A stretch of 64,000 nt of DNA, from assembly GCA_039105265.1 (NCBI GenBank), contig JAPFFF010000002.1:7750001-7814000 (forward strand). Direction: 5' to 3'. Every line of letters starts with the position of its first letter. The stretch's first letter is position 1. This DNA is from Tritrichomonas musculus (lineage: Eukaryota; Parabasalia; Tritrichomonadida; Tritrichomonadidae). The position numbers and the translations under genes are program-made. The notes beneath the pieces are model-generated. The model saw nothing but the letters and a program-made list of their open reading frames with translations. It searched no databases and was not told the DNA's origin. Below, piece after piece: positions 21,601 through 29,912 of this stretch.

Positions 21601-22843
21601 AAAATAGATCTGTTTCATGATCTATCGTTGTATTTTCAAGTACATTAATAATTAAATTTTTAGCTATTTCTTGGAGTTCAAGTGTTGTTTCGCGTTCTCC
21701 TCTCATTATTAATGTAAAAAGAGGATGGGAAGGAGGATTTGTCCATTTGCAATCTATTGAAAACCAGTTTAAAAAAAGCGACTTGATTTCATCTGTAGGC
21801 CATTTAGGATGAACTGGAAATCTGACATTTTTTGAAACCATGTCCCAGCAATGTATAGCCTTTGAAAAAGCTTCTTGTTTAAACTCTTTAGAAAATTCTT
21901 GATTAATCTTTTCGATTATAAATTCGAAAATTAATTGTTTATTCATTTTTTTAATTTGTACTTTTTCTGCATCACTTTCTTTTCGATTTTTGGATTTGTT
22001 TGATGTTCTAACTTCATTATCAGAAGATTGAGATGAATTTGAATCTTTGTTCGATCTTCTTGAATTTGCTCTAAATCTTGCTGGAACAATTGACAAAAAA
22101 TAGCTTTTAACAATTGGATTATAAACTTTAACAAATAATCTTAGCCACACTTCCTGTGAAAATGAAGGGAAAGAAAATAATTTATGTATTAATGAATTAA
22201 ATTGATTCAAAAATGATTGACTTTTAAATGTTGATTTCAGAAGTATATCAAATGCGAGAATAGCCAATTCAGTAAATTTTACGTTTTTTGTTGAAGTTGC
22301 AAAATCAAGAGTACCGCATAATAAAACTTTGATTAAAATTGACCATGTTTCTTCAGAAAGAAGAGGATGTGTTTTAATAAAAATTTCATTCATTCTTTTG
22401 ATGAAATCTAAAAATACGAAAGTGAATGATGGGTTTAAAAAAAACTGAGAAATGTGTATTAAAAATAGTTGAAAATATTTTTCCAATTTCTCCCTATCAA
22501 GTAAATGTTGTATGGGATTGCAAACAATCCACTTCAAATATAGTCCCAAAGCTGTTTTAAATATTGATTTTTGATTCGGAATATTTTGAGCTGTCGATGT
22601 ATCTACTAAATCATCAATCCGTAAGGCAAAACCTGAACAATTTAATAGCCAATTAAACTTTTTTTCATCTAAAATAATGTCTGTTTGTGAATCAAGTAAT
22701 GAAATAGTATTATTTGTTATCAAAATTGCATTTTTTTCTGGATATTTTGATAAAACGCATTCATAATCATCTTTTATATCAAGATTTGGACTTTTTAACA
22801 TAGGAAATCCTTGAAGATTTGAAGAAATCTTCTGATTTATCAT
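18695..22843 (-). CDS. RalGAP/tuberin-like protein with Rap-GAP-type C-terminus
   Basis: A 1382-residue protein laid out like RalGAP-alpha/tuberin GTPase activators. A helical-repeat N-terminal half includes a block (~95-230) with the feel of the conserved RalGAP/tuberin N-terminal region (ALGLYLKWIVCNPIQHLL). A long Ser/Asn/Gln-rich linker spans about 600-860. The C-terminal part (~1000-1360) has Rap/Ran-GAP-like strands: DLGFIS, VFIFQLLDDNDNVIIG, CVIAITPQT, YIVDLIS, and GWIVSLAAFLFY near the end. The catalytic Asn-thumb helix is not obvious, and acidic inserts interrupt the domain, so activity is uncertain. It would regulate a Ras/Rap/Ral/Rheb-type small GTPase. The next gene starts divergently about 240 bp away. 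Confidence 0.65.
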   Translation of the reverse strand: MINQKISSNLQGFPMLKSPNLDIKDDYECVLSKYPEKNAILITNNTISLLDSQTDIILDEKKFNWLLNCSGFALRIDDLVDTSTAQNIPNQKSIFKTALGLYLKWIVCNPIQHLLDREKLEKYFQLFLIHISQFFLNPSFTFVFLDFIKRMNEIFIKTHPLLSEETWSILIKVLLCGTLDFATSTKNVKFTELAILAFDILLKSTFKSQSFLNQFNSLIHKLFSFPSFSQEVWLRLFVKVYNPIVKSYFLSIVPARFRANSRRSNKDSNSSQSSDNEVRTSNKSKNRKESDAEKVQIKKMNKQLIFEFIIEKINQEFSKEFKQEAFSKAIHCWDMVSKNVRFPVHPKWPTDEIKSLFLNWFSIDCKWTNPPSHPLFTLIMRGERETTLELQEIAKNLIINVLENTTIDHETDLFWYLPVYAYDFLMNNLTFLDSLELSFQNFAVRFESSKMTSNFDIYQHLLFILIRLVQRTKSDDIRNTMTNLAVSSEYKNNLMLMITSILSMVVIKRGDLFWSQLNKCFSNRYSLSIAALMNKEAFSRIILIAGFVPLILRSDFSTNINIDPNFWDLLESLLNKNNFSNIYNLDSHFTSKFLNSASSSSSGSSSHSYLKSIFPIFSNNISYLETNALQSHNQSMLQLQQMNQQQQMNSGFAGNSELYNTEIRNKPQKLCNKDNNQDDFLKSIEQQKVLLGVFCLSQGTDLFTSHPEYNSRLLNLLSKPKSYQNETNPSIPNSNSFSSINQHFPSMMKANNNFPGSLNTTNPSLLNTFANMSQNAVSTINLSLMNSNNNNYNYMSNSNSFLSSNYGTNNANNIPNNQNSMMNSSNSTFTSKFINENDDFENEDVSELKIFRKMTQLSIFCGGEAYQLDTINNDMCGYTENFVTKKFILSVIGKSHIVIRHGLGINVFRVEDLGGRECYKGSLCSCEKKKLFTNENQEKVNPEEKATPCDLYVSPFDDDNDESFMNSLKEVDSMFNNNDSHANQKEGELSYPLAFQKPLERKEVSDAHSLLCDLGFISADSSMNTRHISTGCFGFLDKLDKTPPSSSVDVFIFQLLDDNDNVIIGRNKTSQTDEESKTKESSSSARDDCMHPRNPYSSLAYSLTNRGKRTKNLEELMKYLNAANDCCIANINYHMPIFDDESDTEDSIFTDFDDNKNNSEIFAGNGNENMTNTDQKRDKISDENDQKADQQQQQNHKDEDIKGYYRSRMRHRKGTIHSISPSQANQIGFLLLLNETGMVIDPTSPELNNFECVIAITPQTRMEQPKSEKDGSDNDENEEENYIVDLISCESSFFYDNQSVKNRRFYITRPNIGWIVSLAAFLFYATPGQTMESGYTHLRSPSHFTSGYCQRSKQIRDLFDRSESGRNTILVGCLSCGIKQSQ

Positions 22844-23026
22844 CTCATTCCTATCAAAATCTAGTGTGATATGTTAGATGAAAAAGATATTTTTTTGAAC
22901 TTTTTTTTTTACCATTCATCATAAAACGATATGGATAGTGGAGCTTAAAAAAATAATTTAGAAGCAAACTTTAAAAGAATTGAATTACAGTTTTTATGTT
23001 GAAATCAATCAAACTGTGATTGATTG

Positions 23027-23039
23027 TCACTTTTTATTT
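23027..23039 (+). promoter_or_regulatory. Candidate Inr element
   Basis: TCACTTTTTATTT, 40 bp upstream of the ATG at 23079, agrees with the trichomonad initiator consensus TCAYTWYTCATTA at 11 of 13 positions. In Trichomonas this element sets the transcription start close to the ATG. Confidence 0.4.
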
Positions 23040-23078
23040 TGATGTGAGTGAATTCAAAAACAGAATAAAGGGGAAAAA

Positions 23079-23357
23079 ATGGAAGAAGATAATTGCATAA
23101 ATGAGCTACTCCAAAAAATTAGCAATATAGGAGAGAAATCAAAGTTGTTATTAGAAAAAAATCAGGATTATTTTGATTTATGGAAAATTGAAGAACAAAT
23201 TATTATGCGTCAGCAAAGCACTCAAAGGTTTTGTATTCCTTGCCAAGATATAAGCGAACTGCATGAGCTGATTATGGAAAGAGAAGAAAAGATAAAATCC
23301 ATTGTTAATAATGCAAATGGAGATAATCAGATTGCATCTCAAGACAAAGTAGAGTAA
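23079..23357 (+). CDS. Small helical protein, function unknown
   Basis: A 92-residue Glu/Lys/Gln-rich protein predicted to be mostly helical, possibly a short coiled coil (ELLQKISNIGEKSKLLLEKN, then ELHELIMEREEKIKSIVNN). It has a CIPC pair in the middle. No known family is recognised. A good Inr-like element lies 40 bp upstream, supporting a real gene despite the small size. It converges on alpha-tubulin with about 100 bp between the two stop codons. Confidence 0.6.
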   Translation: MEEDNCINELLQKISNIGEKSKLLLEKNQDYFDLWKIEEQIIMRQQSTQRFCIPCQDISELHELIMEREEKIKSIVNNANGDNQIASQDKVE

Positions 23358-23457
23358 AAAAATCCTAATAATAATAAATTATTAATAACTTCGAAAAGAA
23401 TAAAAATTAAAAAAAAATATTAATAAATTAGAATGGGCAAAGTTTATCTCAATAAAT

Positions 23458-24816
23458 TTATTGTTGACCTTCGTCTTCTTCTTCTTCGCCACCTTCGACG
23501 GATTCTGCAGCAACTTCATCATAATCCTTTTCGAGAAGGGCAAGATCTTCACGAGCTTCTGGGAATTCTGCTTCTTCCATACCTTCTCCGACATACCAGT
23601 GAACGAAGGCACGTTTGGCGTACATAAGATCGAATTTGTGATCGAGACGGCTCCATGCTTCGGCAATGGCGGTTGTGTTAGCGAGCATGCAAACGGCACG
23701 TTGAACCTTTGCAAGATCGCCTCCTGGAACGACTGTTGGTGGTTGGTAGTTGATACCGACCTTGAAACCGGTTGGGCACCAGTCGACGAATTGGATGGTA
23801 CGCTTGGTCTTGATTGTAGCAATGGCGGCACCGACATCCTTTGGAACAACATCTCCACGATAAAGGCATGTGCATGCCATGTACTTACCGTGACGTGGGT
23901 CGCATTTAACCATCATGTTAGCTGGTTCGAAGAGGGTGTTTGTGATTTCGGCAACTGAAAGTTGTTCGTGGTAGGCCTTTTCTGCGGAGATGACTGGAGC
24001 ATATGAGCAGATTGGGAAGTGGATACGGGCATATGGAACCAAGTTGGTTTGGAATTCTGTGAAGTCGACGTTTAAGGCACCATCGAAACGGAGGGAGGCT
24101 GTAAGGGAGGAAACAACTTGACCAATGAGACGGTTAAGGTTGGTGTATGTTGGGCGTTCGATATCGAGGGCACGGCGGCAAAGGTCGTAAAGGGCTTCGT
24201 TATCGACCATGAAGGCGCAATCGGAGTGATCAATCATAGCGTGGGTAGCAAGAATTGAGTTGTATGGTTCGACAACTGCTGTTGAAACTTGTGGTGCTGG
24301 GTAAACTGTGAATTCGAGCTTGGACTTCTTACCATAGTCGACGGAAAGACGTTCAAGAAGGAGGGATCCGAAACCAGCTCCGGTACCACCTCCGAACGAG
24401 TGGAAGATTAAGAAACCTTGCATACCTGTGCATTGATCTGCTAACTTACGGATACGATCGAGGGAAAGATCAATGATTTCTTTACCAACGGTGTAGTGAC
24501 CACGAGCATAGTTGTTAGCTGCATCTTCTTTACCGTTGATAAGTTGTTCTGGGTGGTAGAGTTGGCGGTATGTTCCTGTACGGACTTCATCCATACATGT
24601 TGGTTCAAGATCGATGAAAACTGCACGTGGAACGTGTTTGCCGGCTCCTGTTTCTGAGAAGAAGGTATTGAAAGCATCGTCGCAAACACCGATTGTCTTA
24701 TCGGATGGCATTTGACCATCTGGTTGAATTCCGTGTTCAAGGCAGTAGAGTTCCCAGCATCCATTACCAATTTGGACACCGCATTGACCGATATGGATAG
24801 AAATAACTTCACGCAT
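23458..24816 (-). CDS. Alpha-tubulin
   Basis: A 452-residue alpha-tubulin, full length and highly conserved. It forms microtubules with beta-tubulin in the spindle, axostyle-type cytoskeleton and flagella. Seen directly: the [18 protein letters not shown] start with the beta-autoregulation-like MREC/MREV tetrapeptide; the tubulin signature [10 protein letters not shown]; Lys40 in PSDKTIG, the usual acetylation site; and an acidic C-terminal tail. The tail ends in Gly-Gln-Gln, not Tyr, so the tyrosination cycle does not apply. Codon use is richer in C- and G-ending codons than neighbours, as expected for a highly expressed gene. An Inr-like element touches the ATG. Confidence 0.97.
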   Translation of the reverse strand: MREVISIHIGQCGVQIGNGCWELYCLEHGIQPDGQMPSDKTIGVCDDAFNTFFSETGAGKHVPRAVFIDLEPTCMDEVRTGTYRQLYHPEQLINGKEDAANNYARGHYTVGKEIIDLSLDRIRKLADQCTGMQGFLIFHSFGGGTGAGFGSLLLERLSVDYGKKSKLEFTVYPAPQVSTAVVEPYNSILATHAMIDHSDCAFMVDNEALYDLCRRALDIERPTYTNLNRLIGQVVSSLTASLRFDGALNVDFTEFQTNLVPYARIHFPICSYAPVISAEKAYHEQLSVAEITNTLFEPANMMVKCDPRHGKYMACTCLYRGDVVPKDVGAAIATIKTKRTIQFVDWCPTGFKVGINYQPPTVVPGGDLAKVQRAVCMLANTTAIAEAWSRLDHKFDLMYAKRAFVHWYVGEGMEEAEFPEAREDLALLEKDYDEVAAESVEGGEEEEDEGQQ

Positions 24817-24829
24817 TGTTGAAGAATGA
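24817..24829 (-). promoter_or_regulatory. Candidate Inr element of alpha-tubulin
   Basis: On the minus strand TCATTCTTCAACA lies directly before the ATG. It matches the trichomonad initiator consensus TCAYTWYTCATTA at 10 of 13 positions. A 5' leader this short is known for trichomonad mRNAs. Confidence 0.45.
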
Positions 24830-25334
24830 TGTGATTCGATTCCTCACTTTTCTTAAAAAATTAACGAACATATTCAATTTTCAATAATAGCTGACTTTTA
24901 TTTCCGACAGTTTAAACTATTCTTTCATTATTTTACATTTAACGGTTCACTTATTATAACGAGTTTTTTATGCTATATAAATTATTTTGGTAATTCCAAA
25001 ATTAAATTTTATAAATTAGCTCAAAAAAATAATATATAAATCCGAAAATTGATATTTATTCAAAATTTTATTCAATTGAATATACCATATTCGGTAAAAG
25101 ATATTTTATATCTTATTCAAAAAGTTAATTAATGTATATATTAATATCTTTCATATTCTTATGCAAAAACTAAATAAAAATCATAAAAAAATCCACAAAG
25201 TATCTTTATATATCAAATAAGTTGTTTTAAAAGAAAAATTAAAAAAAAATTTAATTCAATATTAATTGAACTATTAAAGAAAGAAAAGTCATTAATTTTC
25301 ATTGGTTGTTTTTTAAAAAGTGTATAAATCAGGG

Positions 25335-25442
25335 TTGGAAGTAAACAACAACTTTTTTGTAAAAGATAGTCCGATAATATAACTTTTCAGTGATTGCTAA
25401 TACGGATCATTTTGGAAGTAAACAACAACTTTTTTGTAAAAG
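25335..25442. repeat. 31-bp direct repeat, period 77
   Basis: Positions 25335-25365 and 25412-25442 are identical over 31 bases (beginning TTGGAAGTAAACAACAAC). The spacer differs from the flanks, so this may be a partial tandem duplication or two ends of small insertions. Confidence 0.75.
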
Positions 25443-25457
25443 TAATACAGCTCGCAT

Positions 25458-25830
25458 TTATTACTGTTGCAAAAAATCACAGTAATAAAGAAATTTTGAA
25501 AATTTTAAAATAATTTTAAAAAAATGAAAAATTTAAAGAATATTATAATAGAATATATTATATAATGCATATAAATTAAATAATAAAAAATATTGATATA
25601 TAATATCAAAATTTATTTCAAAAATTATAAAAAAAGATTATTATTTTGTAATACAAAAAGTTCAATTTTTTTCATTCAATTTAAATTTTTTTTATAAAAA
25701 AGTGGATTTTTGAATGATTCAATTTTGTTAAAAAAAATTAATTTGTTAAGATATTTAAAGGTCAAAATTATTAGCCTTTAGAAAGGTGAAAAAGTTCTTA
25801 TTACTGCGGTTTGGCGATTACAGTAATAAG
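25458..25830. repeat. Two related hairpins with TTATTACTG stems
   Basis: A perfect 10-bp hairpin TTATTACTGT/ACAGTAATAA lies at 25458-25467 and 25479-25488. A second one, CTTATTACTG/CAGTAATAAG, lies at 25797-25806 and 25821-25830, with different loops. The shared stem suggests the two palindromes bound or belong to a small element of about 0.37 kb. Confidence 0.5.
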
Positions 25831-26031
25831 GAATTCAATCTTATTTGGCCTTAGTATAAGGTCAAAAAAAAACTGTTTTAATCTACAAGGTCAATAATTC
25901 ACTATATTTTTATAACAAAATTGATAATAAAAATGAATCAGCATTCATAAAATATTCAATCACTTCTATCAATTTTTTTTCAGCATTCGTATAGAATTGC
26001 TATAGTAAGACGAAAAGCGAGTAAACATCAG

Positions 26032-26295
26032 AAAAACCGGTCGACATCGTAAACTTTTTCATAAAATCGCACTCAAATATTTAATAAAGATGATCAAAAT
26101 TGAATGAAAAATGATATTGAAAAGGCTCTCAAATATAACTCAAATATCTTTTTAAAAAGTTCCAAAAAATTTTTAAAATTTTATAATGTCTACCGTTTTT
26201 TGAATAAGCATCATAGAAAAGTATTCCGGGTATTTCTATGAGTTTAATGAAAAAGTTGATGATGTCGACCAGTTTTTCGTGATGTCGACCGGTTT
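26032..26295. mobile_element. Small foldback (inverted-repeat) element
   Basis: The left arm starts at 26032 with AAAAACCGGTCGACATC and runs to about 26066. Its reverse complement, with few differences, lies at about 26245-26277. A second copy of GATGTCGACCGGTTT follows at 26281-26295. The arms are about 30 bp, and the interior of about 180 bp has no frame. It fits a non-autonomous foldback or MITE-like element. Confidence 0.5.
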
Positions 26296-26370
26296 ATCAT
26301 CAAACTATAGGTGTGCTCAAATTTTGTAAAGTGTCAGAAATTTAAATTTTACGGAGGATTGGTATGAATT

Positions 26371-26618
26371 TTAAGGTACAAATCCAGTACGTTATTTTTT
26401 GAATAGGAGAACGTTTATTATTTGAATAGTTGCATGTCTCTGAAAAAGTTTAAATTGACTAGGTTTGTTTTTGACACTTATTTTACAATTTAAATAAACA
26501 TTATGACATGTTATATGAAATGGATGAAAATAATCGGTTTTTATTTAACATGTCATCTTTTTCTTTGAGAATGTCAAAAAAAAATGCGGTTACTAAACGT
26601 ACTGGATTTGTACCTTAA
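26371..26618. mobile_element. MITE with 19-bp terminal inverted repeats and TTAA target duplications
   Basis: GGTACAAATCCAGTACGTT (26375-26393) is perfectly inverted at 26596-26614. TTAA lies immediately outside each end (26371-26374 and 26615-26618). The element is 240 bp with no coding capacity. Perfect ends and an intact TTAA duplication mark it as a non-autonomous element of a TTAA-specific superfamily (piggyBac or Kolobok type), moved fairly recently. Confidence 0.75.
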
Positions 26619-26864
26619 TTATAAATTTTTATATTTATAATTATATTTATATTTATAATTTTTAAATAATATTTACCATACATTTTTAAGATATAATAAT
26701 TTTAATCCGATAATTTTTTGAATGTAAACTTTAATTCAAAATTTAAATTTGAATTATTCTTTGAAAGTTTCAATTGAATATTTGGCCGATAATTTTTTAC
26801 TTATTATCAGCATATTCGGGAAAATTGGGGAAAAATATGTTAAATTTTTCCATTTTGGTTTCTT

Positions 26865-26888
26865 TTATGACCTATGCATAGGTCATAA
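26865..26888. repeat. 24-bp perfect palindrome
   Basis: The half-site TTATGACCTATG at 26865-26876 is followed directly by its reverse complement at 26877-26888 with no spacer. It could be a dimeric protein binding site or a chance product of A+T-rich DNA, though the GACC/GGTC core makes chance less likely. Confidence 0.7.
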
Positions 26889-26977
26889 TTATAATTCTTA
26901 ATTTTCTTTTTGAAATTCAAATCGTATATGTTATTTATATTTATTATTAATATCCTTCATAATATGCAAGTTTATGG

Positions 26978-27040
26978 TTATACAAAATACTTGTTTTCTA
27001 ATATTGAAAGATTATCCATTAAATTAAGTAAGCTCGGTTT
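26978..27040 (-). pseudogene. C-terminal end of interrupted MULE transposase
   Basis: Read on the minus strand, the bases next to the Polinton give KPSLLNLMDNLSILENKYFV and then a stop at 26978. This continues, in frame, the MULE transposase that breaks off at 52522 on the other side of the Polinton. It resembles the usual short tail of Mutator transposases after the last conserved E-containing block. The link rests on frame agreement and sense, as the piece is only 20 codons long. Confidence 0.5.
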
Positions 27041-27271
27041 AGTAGTATATACGAGTCGGTTTCCGCTGGGGCTGGCACCCACACCGTCAACACGAACTCG
27101 TCATAAAAGAAAAAGAAAAGAAAAGAAAAAGAAAAGAAAAGAAAAAAGAAAAAAAGAAAAAAATATTCTTGTTCTCACTACTGCTCCCCATCAATGAAAC
27201 GGCACAGGTACCCCACCCCACAACCGCCCATCTATGAAACGGCACAGGTACCAGCCCCGAGAATCTCGTAC
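27041..27271 (+). repeat. Polinton left terminal inverted repeat (231 bp)
   Basis: It begins AGTAGTATATACGAGTCGG, contains a purine-rich AAAAG/AAAAGA tract, and ends near GAGAATCTCGTAC. Within it the block TGAAACGGCACAGGTACC occurs twice, about 42 bp apart. It is identical as far as I can read to the reverse complement of 52291-52521. Confidence 0.93.
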
Positions 27272-29893
27272 TTATTTCTTCATATATATAGCATCGAAAC
27301 AAATCATAGAACATTCATCACAATCTAACTCAATATTATATATATCATAAGCACCAGAAGGTGGGTTAGTGTCTTTAAAGTATATTTCATCCAAATATGA
27401 TTTTATTTGTTGAGGGTCAGACCATTCAGTTGATATAAATCTAATAAAATGTAGCTTTTGAGTCTTGTCCTTGAATATCAATAAGTACTCCCCATCTGGA
27501 ACAGGTTCATTATCACCTGTTGGATCATTATCTATATTATCAATAATTATGTGTTTCTCACTTGTAAAATAAGAGAATAGAAAATACCTATTATATTCAT
27601 CAGTGACATCAGTAAATCCTGTATAATATGCTTTCCATTCACTATCTGGGTCATTTTTCTCTTCTAATGCAGTTAACCTAGCTTCCATTGCTGCTATAGT
27701 ATCTTTTAATGCGATATTTTCACCCTCTAATGTCTCTATCCTACGTATAAGTACATCTAGACCTTCATTAGCTTCATCCACAGTAGGGTAATTATCAAAC
27801 TCAGCCTCTAGCTCATTGACCTTCTCAGCTAACAACTTGAAACAAGGCTTGAGTGAATCCCTAAACATATTGCTGATATCCATAGCACCACTTAATGTCA
27901 AGGTTCCAGTATCAGGGTTATCATTCTCATCAGTAAAAGGTAGTTCATCAAGTTGCTTATACTCTTCCTCACACCAGGTAATGATAGGTGTTATATCTTT
28001 GGTTATGCTTCTTGCTGTAGTACCTGACATGAAGTTAATGCTATTTCTAACCAAATCACTCATACCTTTGGTTGACTTATGCGAGAATAACCTTTTAAGG
28101 AATCCTCCACCTTTTATGGTAGGAAAGCTTATACCATCTGGAAATAGCTGCATACCAATAGAACCTATTGACCCTGCAGTACCTGCAACCCCAAAAGCTA
28201 ATGCAGTCCATGAGACTATACGTAAATTATCTACATCATCCTCCAGATGTTGAGTAACTTGTTCAGTCCTTGATACTCTACCTTTTAAGCTTTCCATAAC
28301 AGTGTTCATTTCGTTAACATCATAGCTAATAACATCTACATTGTTGGTAACTAAGTTTAAATCACTCCTCATAGTAGTAATATTATCAGCAGTAATTATC
28401 TTAGAGGAGGTAATATTATAATCAGTATATAAGGTTGTTGCCCCATTAGGATTTGGGGATACTTCATAAAATTGCTGCTTAATGATATACTCGAATGGGT
28501 TAGTAGTTGAATCCCAATGAACCTCATCTATTGGGTCAACATATTCATCAGCTAAATATATCTTAATATCCCTTGAGTCATTAGTAGTCGAAGCTGCATA
28601 TGTATATTCAAGCTTTTCACATGAATCAAGTACACCATGTAAGAACAACCATACCTTGTCTCCTCCATTGCCTTCTTTTCCAGTAGGTCGAACTGAGAAC
28701 CTATTTGCATTTTTAGAACCTTCAAGGGTAATATCAAGGTAGAGTTCATCAATAGCACTAGTTTCTAATTTATTAGTCGCATTATTCATCTTATAGCACC
28801 TTATTGCTTCAATATCATATCCATCTTTTGTACCTCCTTGACTTGTTTGATATCCTAGACCATATTTCGAAAAAGGTTCTATCTCCCCTGTCTTTAATTT
28901 TACAAAACAGTCTATTTTGCACTTACCTCCATGAATCATGTAATGTAGTAGGTTATCAGGAGAGTAGTCATTAGGCTTATTAATCAGTTTCATGTTCCTC
29001 TCACTCCTCTTGACTTGTATGTAGGTACCATCTTCACCATACTCATTCTCCTTATTTAATCCATTAACTAATCTACCATTGATATGACCTTGTATGTTAT
29101 CACCTACCCATTTTGTACCATCCCATGATAAAAACCACTTATTACCAAAACAATACTCATTAAACCTAAACTCTAAGTCATTAGGTATAGTATATCCAGT
29201 ATCTATGTTCCATTGAAGTAACCAATACTTCTTGTTATCTATCACAACCTGACTAGTTGATGTAGGCTTATATAAGTATAGTACATCGCTTTTACGTAAA
29301 CTTAATGCATTATCAGCTTTTATTATAGAACACTTTATTGCCTTCTCTGTCTGTAAAGAATCAGTTATATATTCATTCATTATGCTCAACTCCCCATTCA
29401 GCCACAAGGTATATGGGTTGAAGTCTAGTTTACTATCAAAAGCTATATTCATATATCCCATAATGGTACTATTATTTATACTGCATCCATTACTACTTTT
29501 AGTTATCAAAGGAGAATATACTTGACCATCCTTAACATATATGTAGAACTCCTTGACTAAATTACCACTTGTATCATATACTATATTCTTCCTCAATACT
29601 ATCTTAAATATATTAGTCTGGGTTTTTATATCATTGAGCTTATTAATGAAGTCTTCAGGCAAATTAACAAACTTAAGGATATTGTAAGTTGTTGTTGAAG
29701 ACTCAAATGATACATACTGTATATTTTTATTTTTAATATCAACTTCTGGTAAACCTTCGACCTCATTAAATAAATGACCTGTCTGTACATAGTTATCTAA
29801 GTCACCCAAGGTTAATAACTGGCTACCTTTTCGAGTAGCATCCCCTATCTTAAACTGTATATCTCCTTTAAATCTTGTAGTAGTATCACTCAT
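27272..29893 (-). CDS. Polinton large structural/surface-type protein 2
   Basis: A protein of about 873 residues, taking ATG 29893 (MSDTTTRFKGD), which lies 20 bp after the upstream gene's stop; an ATG at 29980 would overlap that gene. It is a paralogue of the C-terminal part of the 29913-35177 product. Both contain LYLYKP/LYLYRP, a WDGxxWxGxN block, and QQFYEVxPxP followed by TDYNIxSSKIIxADN. A hydrophobic Gly-rich segment (~585-625) may be membrane-active. A C-terminal coiled coil (IAAMEARLTALEEK) may trimerise it. A fibre or spike-like particle protein is my inference. Its end abuts the left terminal repeat. Confidence 0.7.
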   Translation of the reverse strand: MSDTTTRFKGDIQFKIGDATRKGSQLLTLGDLDNYVQTGHLFNEVEGLPEVDIKNKNIQYVSFESSTTTYNILKFVNLPEDFINKLNDIKTQTNIFKIVLRKNIVYDTSGNLVKEFYIYVKDGQVYSPLITKSSNGCSINNSTIMGYMNIAFDSKLDFNPYTLWLNGELSIMNEYITDSLQTEKAIKCSIIKADNALSLRKSDVLYLYKPTSTSQVVIDNKKYWLLQWNIDTGYTIPNDLEFRFNEYCFGNKWFLSWDGTKWVGDNIQGHINGRLVNGLNKENEYGEDGTYIQVKRSERNMKLINKPNDYSPDNLLHYMIHGGKCKIDCFVKLKTGEIEPFSKYGLGYQTSQGGTKDGYDIEAIRCYKMNNATNKLETSAIDELYLDITLEGSKNANRFSVRPTGKEGNGGDKVWLFLHGVLDSCEKLEYTYAASTTNDSRDIKIYLADEYVDPIDEVHWDSTTNPFEYIIKQQFYEVSPNPNGATTLYTDYNITSSKIITADNITTMRSDLNLVTNNVDVISYDVNEMNTVMESLKGRVSRTEQVTQHLEDDVDNLRIVSWTALAFGVAGTAGSIGSIGMQLFPDGISFPTIKGGGFLKRLFSHKSTKGMSDLVRNSINFMSGTTARSITKDITPIITWCEEEYKQLDELPFTDENDNPDTGTLTLSGAMDISNMFRDSLKPCFKLLAEKVNELEAEFDNYPTVDEANEGLDVLIRRIETLEGENIALKDTIAAMEARLTALEEKNDPDSEWKAYYTGFTDVTDEYNRYFLFSYFTSEKHIIIDNIDNDPTGDNEPVPDGEYLLIFKDKTQKLHFIRFISTEWSDPQQIKSYLDEIYFKDTNPPSGAYDIYNIELDCDECSMICFDAIYMKK

Positions 29894-29912
29894 TTTAGTT
29901 AAATAAAACTTC

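Larger units (their letters stand above)
24830..26977. other. Gene-free repeat-rich interval
   Basis: No coding gene is apparent. It holds a 31-bp direct repeat (25335-25365 and 25412-25442), two related hairpins (25458-25488 and 25797-25830), a foldback element (26032-26295), a TTAA-flanked inverted-repeat element (26375-26614) and a 24-bp palindrome (26865-26888). It grades into the transposon island on its right. Confidence 0.65.

Noticed and set aside
23461-23958. Plus-strand frame of 165 codons inside alpha-tubulin
   Set aside because: It is the mirror of a strongly biased, conserved gene on the other strand, and its protein makes no sense.
26910-27197. Frame with a Lys/Arg-rich tail running into the left terminal repeat
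   Set aside because: The basic tail is the AAAAG tract of the repeat read as protein. The same appears at the right repeat.
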